A stretch of 64,000 nt of DNA from Acidobacteriota bacterium (GCA_017994815.1 JAGOJY010000022.1:1-64000); one strand, 5' to 3'. Shown: positions 1-8,682, counted from the first letter of the stretch. A program made the numbers and translations. Notes: generated from the sequence alone by a model not told the origin.

Positions 1-2
1 AC

Positions 3-248
3 TCGCGCCCCAGCGCCACCCCCGCCCCGCGTCGCGACAACTCGCGGCCCAGCGTCGCCCCCGCGCCACGCGGCGAGAGCTCCCGGCCCAGCGCCGGCTC
101 GGCGCCGCGCGGCAGCGCGAGCCGCGGCGGCAGCAGCCCCGGCAAGTCGAGCGGGAGCGCCGGCAGGAGCAGCGGCGGCGGCAGCGGCAGCAAGAGCAGC
201 GGCGGTGGCGGCGGCGGCGGCGGTGCGCGGCACTCGCGCCCGCGCTGA
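3..248 (+). CDS. C-terminal tail of a low-complexity protein (partial, 5' end outside the window)
   Basis: An open frame enters from the left edge and ends at TGA 246-248. The 81 visible residues are rich in Ser, Arg, Pro, Ala and Gly. A short unit of the type S-R-P-S-x-x-P-A-P-R recurs about three times, followed by Gly/Ser runs. Tails like this occur on FecR-like/DUF6600 secreted proteins, but no domain is visible here, so the family cannot be called. A strong terminator-like hairpin at 293-326 follows, which supports a real gene end. No function can be assigned from this fragment. Confidence 0.5.
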   Translation, partial: SRPSATPAPRRDNSRPSVAPAPRGESSRPSAGSAPRGSASRGGSSPGKSSGSAGRSSGGGSGSKSSGGGGGGGGARHSRPR

Positions 249-292
249 AGCCGCGAACGAACTCCTCACCGACCCCCTCACCTCCTCCCCCT

Positions 293-326
293 CCGGGCCG
301 GCCGCCCGAGCCGGCCCGGCCCCTTT
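293..326 (+). terminator. Rho-independent terminator-like hairpin
   Basis: A perfect 10-bp stem (293-302 with 310-319) encloses a 7-nt loop and is followed by a C-run and TTT. It lies 45 nt after the stop of the left-edge gene and probably ends that transcript. Confidence 0.65.
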
Positions 327-329
327 GTG

Positions 330-495
330 GTGAGCCTGAAACACCACATCAAGCGACCGGAACGCCGCACCGGGCGCGGGCGCCGGTCTGCCGCGGGCCG
401 GTCGCCGGCGCCCGGACCCGCCGCGCCGCGGCTCCGCCCGTGCGGTCCGCGTTTGCGGCGAGCCGCGTCGCCGTAACGTGGTGTTTCGCGCTCAC
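330..495. repeat. Spaced inverted repeat upstream of the EF-G-like gene
   Basis: The arm at 330-347 is nearly the reverse complement of 478-495 (16 of 18 positions). About 130 bp of GC-rich sequence lies between them and is itself partly self-complementary. The right arm ends 1 bp before a candidate -35 box. It could be a decayed mobile-element end, a regulatory structure or an extended hairpin. The 327-656 spacer holds no convincing gene. Confidence 0.45.
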
Positions 496-496
496 C

Positions 497-525
497 TTGA
501 AATAGTCCGGGCGTCCGCCTAGAGT
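497..525 (+). promoter_or_regulatory. Sigma70-like promoter for the EF-G-like/asnS/rimO/pgpA/ribF operon
   Basis: TTGAAA (497-502) and TAGAGT (520-525) are separated by exactly 17 bp. The expected transcript start near 532 gives a leader of about 125 nt, with a GC hairpin near 609-628, before the ATG at 657. Confidence 0.5.
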
Positions 526-656
526 TCCCCTTTCGCGCGTCTCGACCCCCAAAACCCGTTTCCAAGGGGGACTTCCACCCGGCAGCGGCAGCGCAGGACA
601 GGCGCGGAGCCGGGCCGGACGGCCCGGCGCCCGAGCCCGGCAGCAGGAGCGCAGAG

Positions 657-2738
657 ATGAAGGTTTACGACACGGCCCATCTTCGTAACGTCGCTTTCGT
701 GGGACACGGCAACGCGGGCAAGACCAGCCTCGTCTCGGGGCTGCTGTACGCGACCGGGGTGACCCACCATCTCGGCTCCGTCATCGAAGGAAACACGCTC
801 ACCGACTTCGATCAGGACGAGATCGAGCGCAAGGTCAGCATGTCGGTCGCCGCGGCGTTCGCGGAGTGGCACGAGGTCAAGCTCAACCTCGTGGACGCGC
901 CCGGGCTGACGAACTACATCGGCGAAGCCGCCGCGGCGATGCGGGCCGCCGACCTGACGCTGATCGTCGTCCACGCCAACGACGGGATCGCGGTCCAGAC
1001 CGAGAAGATGTGGGAGGACGCCGCGCGCGAGCAGCTCCCCGTCGCCTTCGCGGTGAACCACCTCGACCGCGAGCGCGCCGACTTCGAGCAGGTCGTCGCC
1101 GCGCTCGTCGAGCGCTTCGGGCGCAAGGTGATCCCCGCCAGCCTGCCGCTCGGCCAGGAGTCGGGGATCGCGGGCGCGGTCTGCCTGGTCACCGGCAAGG
1201 CGTACCGCTCGAAGCCGGGCTCGGCCGCGGCCGAGATCGGCGATCCGCCGGCCGACATGGCGGACGCCGTCGCGGCGGCGCGCGAGAAGCTGATCGAGGC
1301 GGTCGCCGAGAGCGACGACGAGCTGATGAACCTGTTCCTCGAGGAAGGCGCGCTGAGCGACGAGCGGTTCGTCAGCGGGCTGCGCAAGGCGATCGCCACC
1401 CGGGCGATCCATCCCGTGTTCGCGACCGCCGGCACGCTGATGGCGGGCGTGCACCCGCTGCTCGACGCGCTCGTCGCGGTCGGCCCCTCGCCGGCCGATC
1501 GCCCGGCGCTGAAGGTCAAGCTGGGCGACGGGGAAAAGGACATCACCGCCGACCCCTCCGGCCCGATCGTGGCGCAGGTCTTCAAAACCTACATCGACCC
1601 GTTTGCCGGCCGGATCAGTTTGCTGCGGATGTTCTCCGGCACGCTGACGCTCGACCAGCCGGTGTGGAACGCGAGCCGCGAGAACGGCGAGAAGGCCTCC
1701 GGGCTGGCGTTCCCGCGCGGGAAGAACGGCGAGCGGGCGACCGAGGTCCGCGCCGGCGACATCGCGATGCTGACCAAGCTGAAGGACACGCACACCGGCG
1801 ACACGCTCGTGCCGGACAAGGGGCACGAGCTGAAGGTCGCGCCGATCCCGTTCCCGCGCCCGGTCATCGCCTACGCCGTGCACGGCGAGGGCAAGGGCGA
1901 CGACGAGAAGATCGCCGCGGCGCTGCAACGGCTGGCCGAGGAAGACCCGACGCTCAAGCTCGACCGAGACCAGCGCAGCCACGAGCTGATGCTCAGCGGG
2001 CTCGGCATCGACCACGTCAAGGTCGCGATCGACAAGGTCGCCAAGCGCTTCAACGTCAAGGCGACGCTGGAAAAGCCCAAGATCCCGTACCTCGAGACGA
2101 TCACCAAGGCCGCTTCCACGATGTACCGCCACAAGAAGCAGACCGGCGGCGCGGGCCAGTTCGCCGAGGTCCACATGCGCGTCGAGCCGCTGCCGCGCGG
2201 CACCGGCTTCGAGTACGCCTCCGAGGTCTTCGGCGGCTCGATCTCGCGCAACTTCTGGCCCTCGATCGAGAAAGGCGTGCGGCACATCCTCGAGCAGGGC
2301 GTGGTCGCGGGCTACCCGATGGTCGACGTCCGCGCCGTGATCTTCGACGGCAAGGAGCACCCGGTCGACTCCAAGGACATCGCGTTCCAGATCGCCGGCC
2401 GCGAGGTGTTCAAGCGCGCCGCCGCCGAGGCCGGCGCGGTCGTGCTCGAGCCGATCATGAAGGTCGTCGTCACCTGCCCGGATGACTGCATGGGCGACAT
2501 CCTCGGCGACCTGACGCGCCGCCGGGGCAAGGTGCAGGGTTCCGAGGGCGCCGCCGGGCGGACCACGGTCCGCGCGCTGGTCCCGATGGCCGAGATGCTG
2601 GAGTACTCGGCGACGCTGAAGTCGCTGACCTCCGACCGCGGCTCGTACACGATGGAGTTGGACCACTACGAGAAGGTCCCGACCGACATCCAGCAGAAGC
2701 TGCAGGCGGAGTTCAAGCCGCAGGCCTCCGAGGACTGA
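657..2738 (+). CDS. Elongation factor G-like translational GTPase (EF-G2 type)
   Basis: This 693-residue protein has the EF-G domain order: GTPase (about 1-270), beta-barrel domain II, and domains III-V to the C-terminus. The P-loop GHGNAGKT lies at 16-23 and the G3 motif DAPG at 80-83. The G4 motif reads NHLD at 134-137, followed by an RERADF stretch characteristic of the EF-G2-like branch rather than canonical FusA. Canonical EF-G has His after DxPG, needed for ribosome-stimulated GTP hydrolysis; here it is Leu84. The role is therefore probably an accessory ribosomal GTPase, not the housekeeping translocase. The ATG at 657 has an AGGAG-type RBS at 645-649. It is the first gene of the operon, with asnS starting 3 nt after its stop. 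A 1170-codon antisense frame over this region is a composition artefact. Confidence 0.9.
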   Translation: MKVYDTAHLRNVAFVGHGNAGKTSLVSGLLYATGVTHHLGSVIEGNTLTDFDQDEIERKVSMSVAAAFAEWHEVKLNLVDAPGLTNYIGEAAAAMRAADLTLIVVHANDGIAVQTEKMWEDAAREQLPVAFAVNHLDRERADFEQVVAALVERFGRKVIPASLPLGQESGIAGAVCLVTGKAYRSKPGSAAAEIGDPPADMADAVAAAREKLIEAVAESDDELMNLFLEEGALSDERFVSGLRKAIATRAIHPVFATAGTLMAGVHPLLDALVAVGPSPADRPALKVKLGDGEKDITADPSGPIVAQVFKTYIDPFAGRISLLRMFSGTLTLDQPVWNASRENGEKASGLAFPRGKNGERATEVRAGDIAMLTKLKDTHTGDTLVPDKGHELKVAPIPFPRPVIAYAVHGEGKGDDEKIAAALQRLAEEDPTLKLDRDQRSHELMLSGLGIDHVKVAIDKVAKRFNVKATLEKPKIPYLETITKAASTMYRHKKQTGGAGQFAEVHMRVEPLPRGTGFEYASEVFGGSISRNFWPSIEKGVRHILEQGVVAGYPMVDVRAVIFDGKEHPVDSKDIAFQIAGREVFKRAAAEAGAVVLEPIMKVVVTCPDDCMGDILGDLTRRRGKVQGSEGAAGRTTVRALVPMAEMLEYSATLKSLTSDRGSYTMELDHYEKVPTDIQQKLQAEFKPQASED

Positions 2739-2741
2739 GCC

Positions 2742-4082
2742 GTGACCGAAGCGCGCGCGACGGGGCCGGTTCGCATTCGATCGATCGGCGCGCACGCCGG
2801 GACCGAGGTGACGGTCCGCGGCTGGGTCACCCACGCCCGTTCCAAGGGCAAGATCGCCTTCGTCGTGCTGCGCGACGGGACGGGGTTGTGCCAGCTCGTC
2901 GCCTCGCTCGCCGACGTCGGCCCCGAGGTCCTCGCGCGCATGGACCGCGCCACGCAGGAGTCGGCGGTGGTCGCGACCGGCACCGTGCGCGAGGACAAGC
3001 GCGCCCCCGGCGGCTACGAGCTGCTGGTCAAGGACTTCCAGGTCGTCGCGCCGTCCGACGACTACCCGATCTCGCCCAAGGAGCACGGCATCGAGTTCCT
3101 GCTCGACAACCGCCACCTGTGGCTGCGCCACCGCGGTCCGTGGGCCGTGCTGCGGATCCGCGACGAGGTCTGCAAGTCGATCCGCGACTTCATGTACGAC
3201 CGCGACTTCGTCCTCGTCGATTCGCCGATCCTGACCCCCGCCGCGTGCGAGGGGACGAGCACGCTGTTCGAGACCGACTACTTCGGCGAGAAGGCGTACC
3301 TGTCGCAGTCGGGCCAACTGTACGCCGAGCCCGCGTGCATCGCGTTCGACAAGGTCTACTGCTTCGGGCCGACGTTCCGCGCCGAGAAGTCGAAGACCCG
3401 CCGCCACCTGACCGAGTTCTGGATGATCGAGCCGGAGATGGCGTGGGCCACGCTGGACGACGCGATGGAGCTGGCCGAGCAGATGGTCAGCTACATCGTC
3501 GCCCGCGTGCTCGAACGGCGCCGGGAAGAGCTGGCGGTGCTCGAGCGCGACACCGCCAAGCTGGCGTCGGTGCAGCCGCCGTTCCCGCGCCTGTCGTACG
3601 ACGAGGCGGCGGCGATCCTCGCGCGCCCCGAGAACGTCGCCCGGGCGCGCGAGTCGGGCGCGCCGCCGTTCGAGCCCGGCAGCGACCTCGGCGCCCTGGA
3701 CGAGACGATCCTCGGCGAGATGTACGACCGCCCGGTGATGATCCACCGCTACCCGGCCGCGGTGAAGGCGTTCTACATGGAGCCGGATCCCGAGCGCCCC
3801 GACCGCGCGCTGTGCGTGGACGTGATCGCGCCCGACGGGTACGGCGAGATCATCGGCGGCAGCCAGCGCGCGCACGACGAGGCGCTCCTGCGCAGCCGCA
3901 TCGCCGAGCACAACCTGCCCGAGGAAGCGTTCCGCTGGTATCTCGACATCCGCCGGTTCGGCTCGGTGCCGCACGCCGGTTTCGGGATGGGGATCGAGCG
4001 CGTGGTGAGCTGGATCAGCGGAATCCACCACACCCGCGAGGCAATCCCGTACCCGCGGACCATCCAGCGGCTCTATCCGTGA
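2742..4082 (+). CDS. asnS: Asparaginyl-tRNA synthetase
   Basis: It charges tRNA-Asn with asparagine (class IIb synthetase, cytosolic). The 446 residues comprise an N-terminal OB-fold anticodon-binding domain (about 10-105) and a class II catalytic core. Visible hallmarks are the [10 protein letters not shown] stretch typical of AsnRS, motif 2 around 208-232 (FRAEKS, then TEFWMIEPE) and motif 3 GFGMGIER near 412-419. Length is normal for the family. The start is GTG 2742, only 3 nt after the EF-G-like stop, so the two are probably translationally coupled. The stop overlaps the GTG of rimO (GTGA). An archaeal-type non-discriminating AspRS is the main alternative; the signature favours AsnRS. 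Confidence 0.93.
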   Translation: MTEARATGPVRIRSIGAHAGTEVTVRGWVTHARSKGKIAFVVLRDGTGLCQLVASLADVGPEVLARMDRATQESAVVATGTVREDKRAPGGYELLVKDFQVVAPSDDYPISPKEHGIEFLLDNRHLWLRHRGPWAVLRIRDEVCKSIRDFMYDRDFVLVDSPILTPAACEGTSTLFETDYFGEKAYLSQSGQLYAEPACIAFDKVYCFGPTFRAEKSKTRRHLTEFWMIEPEMAWATLDDAMELAEQMVSYIVARVLERRREELAVLERDTAKLASVQPPFPRLSYDEAAAILARPENVARARESGAPPFEPGSDLGALDETILGEMYDRPVMIHRYPAAVKAFYMEPDPERPDRALCVDVIAPDGYGEIIGGSQRAHDEALLRSRIAEHNLPEEAFRWYLDIRRFGSVPHAGFGMGIERVVSWISGIHHTREAIPYPRTIQRLYP

Positions 4083-5437
4083 CCCGCCCGCGGCGCGTGG
4101 CCCTGGTCAGCCTGGGCTGCCCCAAGAACCAGGTCGACAGCGAGCTGATCCTCGGCCGGCTGCGCGCCGAGGGCTGGGAGCTGGTCGGCGACGCCGACGA
4201 GGCCGACACGCTGGTGGTCAACACGTGCGCGTTCATCGACAAGGCGCGCGCGGAGTCGGTCGAGGCGCTGGTCGAGGCCGCGGACTGGAAGGCGCGGCGC
4301 CCGGGCCGGCGCGTGGTCGCCGCGGGCTGCCTGGTCCAACGCTACGGCGGCGAACTCGCGGCCGAGCTGCCCGAGCTGGACGGGCTGATCGGGCTGGACG
4401 GCATCCGCGGCGCCGGCCAGGCCGTCGGCCGCGGCAGCCTCGCGCGCGTGCCGGCCCTGCCCGGCCCCGCGACCGGGCTGTTCGACCACCACGATCCGCG
4501 CGTGCGGCTCTCCTCGCCCTGGACCGCGTACGTCAAGATCGCCGAGGGCTGCAACCAGTCCTGCTCGTTCTGCGCGATCCCGTCGTTCCGCGGCCGCATG
4601 CGCTCGCGGCCGCTCGACGACCTCGCCGCCGAGATGTCGCAGCTCGCGCGCGAGGGCGTGGTCGAGGCCAACCTCGTGGCGCAGGACTCGACCGGCTACG
4701 GGCGCGACCTGGGCCTCGCCGACGGGCTGGCCGAGCTGCTGCGCGCCCTCGACGCGCTGGCCGAGGCGCCGGCGTGGATCCGGGTGCACTACCTCTACCC
4801 GGGGCGGATCAGCCGCGCGCTGCTGGACGCGCTGGCCGCCTCGCGCCGCATCGTCGAGTACATCGACCTGCCGCTGCAGCACGCGCACCCCGCCGTGCTG
4901 AAGCGGATGCTCCGGCCCGGCAACGCCGAATCCCACCTGCGCCAGCTCGACGAGCTGCGCGCCGCGCTGCCCGGCGCCGGCGTGCGTTCGGCGTTCATCG
5001 TCGGCTTCCCCGGCGAGACCGAAGACGAGTTCGCCGCGCTGGTCGAGTTCGTCGAAAAGGCCGGCCTGGATGCCGCGGGCGTGTTCACCTACTCGCACGA
5101 GGAAGGGACCACGGCCGAGTCCCTGCCGGACGGCATCCCCGAGGAGCTGAAGGAAGAGCGCCGGCAGGTGCTGGAGGACGTCGCCGCCGCGGTCGCGCTC
5201 GCGCGCAACCAGGCCCGCGTCGGCCAGGAACTGCAGGTGCTGGTCGAAGGCCCGGCGGAGGACGAGCCGGGGGCCGCCGCCGCGCGCTGGCGCGGCCAGG
5301 CGCCGGAGGTCGACGGCCGCGTGCTGCTCCCGGGCCAGGCCGGCCTGCGCCCCGGGACGCTGCTGGCCGCAACCGTGACCGAGGCCCGGCCCCAGGAACT
5401 CGTCGCCCGTCCCGCGGGCGCCGGAACGCGTTCGTGA
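4079..5437 (+). CDS. rimO: Ribosomal protein uS12 methylthiotransferase RimO
   Basis: This radical-SAM enzyme adds a methylthio group to the conserved aspartate of ribosomal protein S12. The 452-residue protein has the N-terminal MTTase domain with its three cluster cysteines (C14 in LGCPKN, C50 in NTCAF, C84 in AAGC). The radical-SAM CxxxCxxC follows at C158, C162 and C165, and a C-terminal TRAM-like region starts around 385. [11 protein letters not shown] is the RimO signature and separates it from MiaB. GTG 4079 overlaps the asnS stop, and an overlapping GTG at 5434 starts pgpA. A longer open frame extends upstream, but that part is the shadow frame of asnS. Confidence 0.95.
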   Translation: MTRPRRVALVSLGCPKNQVDSELILGRLRAEGWELVGDADEADTLVVNTCAFIDKARAESVEALVEAADWKARRPGRRVVAAGCLVQRYGGELAAELPELDGLIGLDGIRGAGQAVGRGSLARVPALPGPATGLFDHHDPRVRLSSPWTAYVKIAEGCNQSCSFCAIPSFRGRMRSRPLDDLAAEMSQLAREGVVEANLVAQDSTGYGRDLGLADGLAELLRALDALAEAPAWIRVHYLYPGRISRALLDALAASRRIVEYIDLPLQHAHPAVLKRMLRPGNAESHLRQLDELRAALPGAGVRSAFIVGFPGETEDEFAALVEFVEKAGLDAAGVFTYSHEEGTTAESLPDGIPEELKEERRQVLEDVAAAVALARNQARVGQELQVLVEGPAEDEPGAAAARWRGQAPEVDGRVLLPGQAGLRPGTLLAATVTEARPQELVARPAGAGTRS

Positions 5438-5895
5438 GCTGGCTGCGGCTGGTCCTCGCGACCTGGTTCGGCAGCGGCTACAGCCCCTTCGCGTCCGGCA
5501 CCGCCGGCACGCTCGCCAGCATCCCGCTCCTGCTCCTGTTGTGGTGGAGCGGCTCCGTGGCGGCGCACGCGGCGGCGCTCTTGGCGATCGTCGTGATCGG
5601 GCTGTGGGCCGCCTGGCCCGCCGAGACCTACTGGCGGCGCAAGGACCCGGGCCACGTGGTGATCGACGAAACGGCCGGCTACCTCTTGGCCACGCTCGCG
5701 GTGCCGCCCGGGCCGCTGCCGCTGGTCGGCAGCTTCGTGCTGTTCCGCGGCTTCGACATCGTCAAGCCGTGGCCGGCGCGGCGGCTCGAGGCGCTGCCCG
5801 GCGCCGTCGGGATCATGATCGACGACCTCGTCGCCGGTCTGTACGCCAACCTCGTGCTGCAGGCCGCGCTCGCCGCGTGGAGAATGCTGGCGTGA
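5434..5895 (+). CDS. pgpA: Phosphatidylglycerophosphatase A
   Basis: It dephosphorylates phosphatidylglycerol phosphate to phosphatidylglycerol in the inner membrane. The 153-residue protein carries the family's early GTAGTLASIP motif and the central DPGHVVIDETAGY motif with the conserved acidic metal-binding residues. Hydrophobic segments around 30-55, 85-110 and 130-150 are expected for this membrane enzyme. The start is GTG 5434, overlapping the rimO stop by 4 nt. Its stop overlaps the ribF GTG by 4 nt. Length is normal for PgpA. Confidence 0.92.
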   Translation: MSWLRLVLATWFGSGYSPFASGTAGTLASIPLLLLLWWSGSVAAHAAALLAIVVIGLWAAWPAETYWRRKDPGHVVIDETAGYLLATLAVPPGPLPLVGSFVLFRGFDIVKPWPARRLEALPGAVGIMIDDLVAGLYANLVLQAALAAWRMLA

Positions 5896-6836
5896 TCGTC
5901 GTCCGCCAGCCCGACGACCTGCCGCGGCCCGGCCAGCGCCGGACGGTGCTCACGATCGGCACGTTCGACGGGCTGCACCACGGGCACCAGGTGATCCTCG
6001 GCAGGGTGACCGAGAGAGCGCGCGCGCTGGACGCGGACGCGGCGCTCGTCACCTTCCACCCGCACCCGCTGCGCGTCCTGGCGCCGGACCGCGCGCCGCG
6101 CCTGCTCCTGACGGTGGAGCAGAAGCTGGCGCTGCTCGAGCAGGCGGGGCTGGACCTGGTGGCTGTCCTGCCGTTCGACCGCGCGCTGGCGACGATGCCG
6201 GCCGAGGTGTTCGCGCGCGAAACGCTGGCGCGGCGGCTGCGCGCCGTCGAGGTGTACGTCGGCCCCGACTTCCGCTTCGGCCGCGGGCGCGCCGGCAACC
6301 TCGACCTGTTGCGCCGGCTCGGCCCCGGGCTCGGTTTCACCGCGGACGCGCCGGGGCTGGTCTTGGACCGCGGCGCACGGATCTCGGCCTCGCGGATCCG
6401 CGGCGAGCTGTCGCAGGGCAACGTCGCCGAGGCCACGCGCCTTCTGGGCCGCGCCTACCGCCTGGTCGGCACGATCGTGCACGGCGAAGGCCGCGGCCGG
6501 AACGTCCTCGTGCCGACGGCGAACCTCGCCGCCGAGAACGAGTTCCTCCCGGCGCGCGGCGTGTACGTCACGCGCACGCTGCGCCCGGCCGGCCAAGCGG
6601 TCGACGGCGTGACCAACATCGGGACCCGCCCGACCTTCGGCGAGTCCCGGATCACGGTCGAGACGTTCCTGCCGGGGTTCACGGGCGACCTCTACGGCGA
6701 GCGCGTCGAGCTGGAATTCCACGTCCGGCTGCGCGACGAGAAGATGTTCGAGACGCCGGCGGACCTGATGGCCCAGATCCGGCGCGATCTCGAGGAGTTC
6801 GAACGCTGGCGCGGCGGCGGGGGTGCGGGGGGATGA
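5892..6836 (+). CDS. ribF: Bifunctional riboflavin kinase / FAD synthetase
   Basis: It converts riboflavin to FMN and FMN to FAD. The 314-residue protein has an N-terminal nucleotidyltransferase domain with IGTFDGLHHGH (HHGH at 29-32). A C-terminal riboflavin kinase domain has the VPTANL motif near 207-212 and a conserved NIGTRPTF stretch. GTG 5892 overlaps the pgpA stop as GTGA, so this is the last gene of the coupled series. A 73-nt gap with its own promoter candidate separates it from the next gene. Confidence 0.94.
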   Translation: MIVVRQPDDLPRPGQRRTVLTIGTFDGLHHGHQVILGRVTERARALDADAALVTFHPHPLRVLAPDRAPRLLLTVEQKLALLEQAGLDLVAVLPFDRALATMPAEVFARETLARRLRAVEVYVGPDFRFGRGRAGNLDLLRRLGPGLGFTADAPGLVLDRGARISASRIRGELSQGNVAEATRLLGRAYRLVGTIVHGEGRGRNVLVPTANLAAENEFLPARGVYVTRTLRPAGQAVDGVTNIGTRPTFGESRITVETFLPGFTGDLYGERVELEFHVRLRDEKMFETPADLMAQIRRDLEEFERWRGGGGAGG

Positions 6837-6852
6837 GGCCTCGACGCGAGAC

Positions 6853-6881
6853 TTGCCCCCGGGCCGATTCCTCGCTACGTT
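6853..6881 (+). promoter_or_regulatory. Candidate promoter for the DsbA-like selenoprotein gene
   Basis: TTGCCC (6853-6858), 17 bp, then TACGTT (6876-6881). The predicted start near 6888 would leave a leader of about 20 nt containing the strong RBS GAGGAGAGGG (6895-6904). Confidence 0.35.
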
Positions 6882-6909
6882 CTTGCCGATACCCGAGGAG
6901 AGGGCACCC

Positions 6910-7662
6910 ATGAGAGCACGCGTCCTTGTCCCATTGGCGGTCTGCGCCGTCTTCCTTCCCGGCCTTGCCCGGGCGCAGGCGCAGGAGCCGGACCTGCGCG
7001 GCGAAATCGAGGCCCTGAAGAAGGGGCAGCAGCAGATCCTGCGGCAGCTGGACGAGATCAAGAAGATGCTGCAGACACCGGCCCGGCCGGCGGCGCCGGA
7101 CGTCCGCGACAAGGTCTTCAACCTCGGCGACAACCCGCGCAAGGGCAGCGACGCGGCGAAGATCACGCTGATGGAGTTCACGGACTACCAGTGACCGTTC
7201 TGCTCCCGGTACGCCCGTGAGGTGTACCCGCAGATCGCCAAGCAGTACGTGGACACCGGCAAGCTGCGTTACGTCCTGATGGACATGCCGCTGGCGATGC
7301 ACAAGCTGGCGGCGAAGGCGGCCGAGGCGACGCACTGCGCCGAGGAGCAGGGCAAGTTCTGGGAGATGCACGACCGGCTGTTCGCCAACCAGCAGGCGCT
7401 CGAGCCGTGGAGCGGGCACGCCCAGGCGCTCGGCCTCGACGTGCCGCGCTTCGAGGAGTGCATGAACTCCGGGCGCATGGCGGCCCGGGTGCAGGCCGAC
7501 GCGGCGCAGGCCCAGAAGGCGGGCGCGACCGGGACACCCAGCTTCGTGATCGCGCGCACGGACCCCAACGACCCGCGCAAGGTCACCGGGCTGGTGTTCA
7601 TGAAGGGCGCGCAGCAATTCCCCGCGTTCCAGGCCGAGATCGACAAGGCGCTCGCGCAGTAG
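6910..7662 (+). CDS. DsbA/thioredoxin-fold periplasmic oxidoreductase, probable selenoprotein (UPFC active site)
   Basis: The reading frame is 250 codons long if TGA 7192-7194 is read as selenocysteine (Sec95). Order: signal peptide (1-23, ending in ARA-QAQ); an amphipathic, probably coiled-coil helix (about 28-55); then a DsbA-like thioredoxin fold. The active site reads FTDYQ-U-P-F-C, exactly where relatives have FTDYQCPFC. The second cysteine is C98 and the cis-proline motif GTPSF is present. Both sides of the TGA are in one frame with no other lesion, and the downstream 156 codons keep family sequence to the end (TAG 7660-7662). A SECIS-like hairpin lies at 7199-7234. It probably catalyses thiol-disulfide exchange in the periplasm. 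Without recoding, the product would be a useless 94-residue fragment. A one-base sequencing error (TGC to TGA) is the main alternative. Confidence 0.85.
7199..7234 (+). promoter_or_regulatory. Bacterial SECIS-like hairpin for selenocysteine insertion
   Basis: An upper stem of 8 pairs (7208-7215 with 7221-7228, one G-U) carries a 5-nt loop CGTGA with G and U exposed. A lower 5-bp stem (7199-7203 with 7230-7234) is joined through a TCCC/C internal loop. The loop G lies 23 nt after the TGA, inside the spacing known for bacterial SECIS elements recognised by SelB. It lies in the coding sequence, as expected in bacteria. Confidence 0.7.
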
Positions 7663-7667
7663 ACGCA

Positions 7668-8459
7668 ATGCCCCGCCGCCGACGCTCGCTGGCCTCGCGC
7701 GCCGACCGGCACGAGCTGTACCAGGCCGCGGTCCAGCAGCCCGAGGCCGACGTCGCGTTCTTCGAGCGCGCGTTCCGCACGCGCTACGCGCGCGCGCCGC
7801 TGTCGTTGCGCGAGGACTTCTGCGGCACCGGGCTGGTCGCCTGCGCCTGGGCCGCCTCGCGCAAGGAGCGCACGGCGTACGGCGTCGACCTCGACCCGGA
7901 GCCGCTCGCCTGGGGCGCGCTGCGCAACCAGCAGCCGCTGCCGGAGAGCGCCCGCGCCCGGGTCCAGCTCGTCCAGGGCGACGTGCGCGGCGTGCGCCTG
8001 CCCAAGTGCGAGGTCATCGTCGCCGGGAACTTCTCGTTCTGCGTCTTCCCGACCCGCCCGGCGCTCCTGGAGTACCTGCGCGCGGCCCGGCGCGGGCTGG
8101 CGGATGAGGGGATGCTCGTGCTGGACGTCCTCGGCGGCTCGGCGACGCAGCGCGACGAGACCGAGACCACCCGCCGCGAGAAGGGCTTCGTCTACGTCTG
8201 GGAGCACAAGCGCTTCGACCCGATCTCCTACCGCTCGCAGTACGCGATCCACTTCCGCTTCCCCGACGGCAGCGAGCTGCACGACGCGTTCACTTACGAC
8301 TGGCGGATGTGGACGATCCCCGAGCTGACCGAGTTGCTGGAGGGGGCCGGGTTCGCCAGCGTCGACGTCTTCTGGGAGATGGGCGACGTCTTCCGCCGCG
8401 TCACGCGCGCCCCCGCCGACGACTGCTGGCTCGCCGAGCTGGTCGCCTTCGTTTCGTAG
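7668..8459 (+). CDS. SAM-dependent class I methyltransferase
   Basis: This 263-residue protein has a Rossmann methyltransferase core. EDFCGTG near 49-55 is motif I, a DLDPEPL acidic loop is motif II, and VQGDVR with an IVAGNFSFCVF stretch corresponds to motifs III/IV. A glycine-rich segment of the VLDVLGG type follows. The substrate cannot be inferred; similar proteins are annotated only as class I methyltransferases. ATG 7668 lies 5 nt after the selenoprotein stop, so the two genes are probably co-transcribed. A GC hairpin at 8538-8556 follows. Confidence 0.75.
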   Translation: MPRRRRSLASRADRHELYQAAVQQPEADVAFFERAFRTRYARAPLSLREDFCGTGLVACAWAASRKERTAYGVDLDPEPLAWGALRNQQPLPESARARVQLVQGDVRGVRLPKCEVIVAGNFSFCVFPTRPALLEYLRAARRGLADEGMLVLDVLGGSATQRDETETTRREKGFVYVWEHKRFDPISYRSQYAIHFRFPDGSELHDAFTYDWRMWTIPELTELLEGAGFASVDVFWEMGDVFRRVTRAPADDCWLAELVAFVS

Positions 8460-8537
8460 GGCTTCAAAACTGAAGAGGGGGGTAGGCGGCCAGCCGGAAG
8501 GGAGATCATCGCTTGCGGCCGCGGCAGGCCGCCGTCG

Positions 8538-8556
8538 GGGCCGCCGCAGGCGGCCC
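8538..8556 (+). terminator. Terminator-like GC hairpin
   Basis: An 8-bp stem (8538-8545 with 8549-8556) has a 3-nt GCA loop and no T-run. It lies 78 nt after the methyltransferase stop. It could be a terminator or only GC-rich structure. Confidence 0.3.
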
Positions 8557-8653
8557 GGCACGAACGGCCAAACGGGGTCCGCGCGCCGAAGCAGCACTCG
8601 CGGGCGCACGCAGGACTGCACGGGCGGCGCGAACGGCGCGGGTCGACCGCCGG

Positions 8654-8682
8654 TTGCCTGCGGCGGCGGCACCTGATATCAA
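8654..8682 (+). promoter_or_regulatory. Candidate promoter of the GH94 gene
   Basis: TTGCCT (8654-8659), 17 bp, then TATCAA (8677-8682). The start would be near 8689, about 70 bp before the LacI-type palindrome at 8762, which would then act as a downstream (roadblock) operator. Confidence 0.3.

Noticed and set aside
519-4031. 1170-codon open frame on the minus strand across the EF-G-like and asnS genes
   Set aside because: It is antisense to two well-supported genes, has a biased Arg/Ala/Gly/Val composition and no domain; high GC keeps the frame open.
6910-7662. DsbA-like gene as an ordinary pseudogene with a premature stop
   Set aside because: The only lesion is TGA exactly at the catalytic Cys codon, and a SECIS-like hairpin follows; recoding explains both better than decay.
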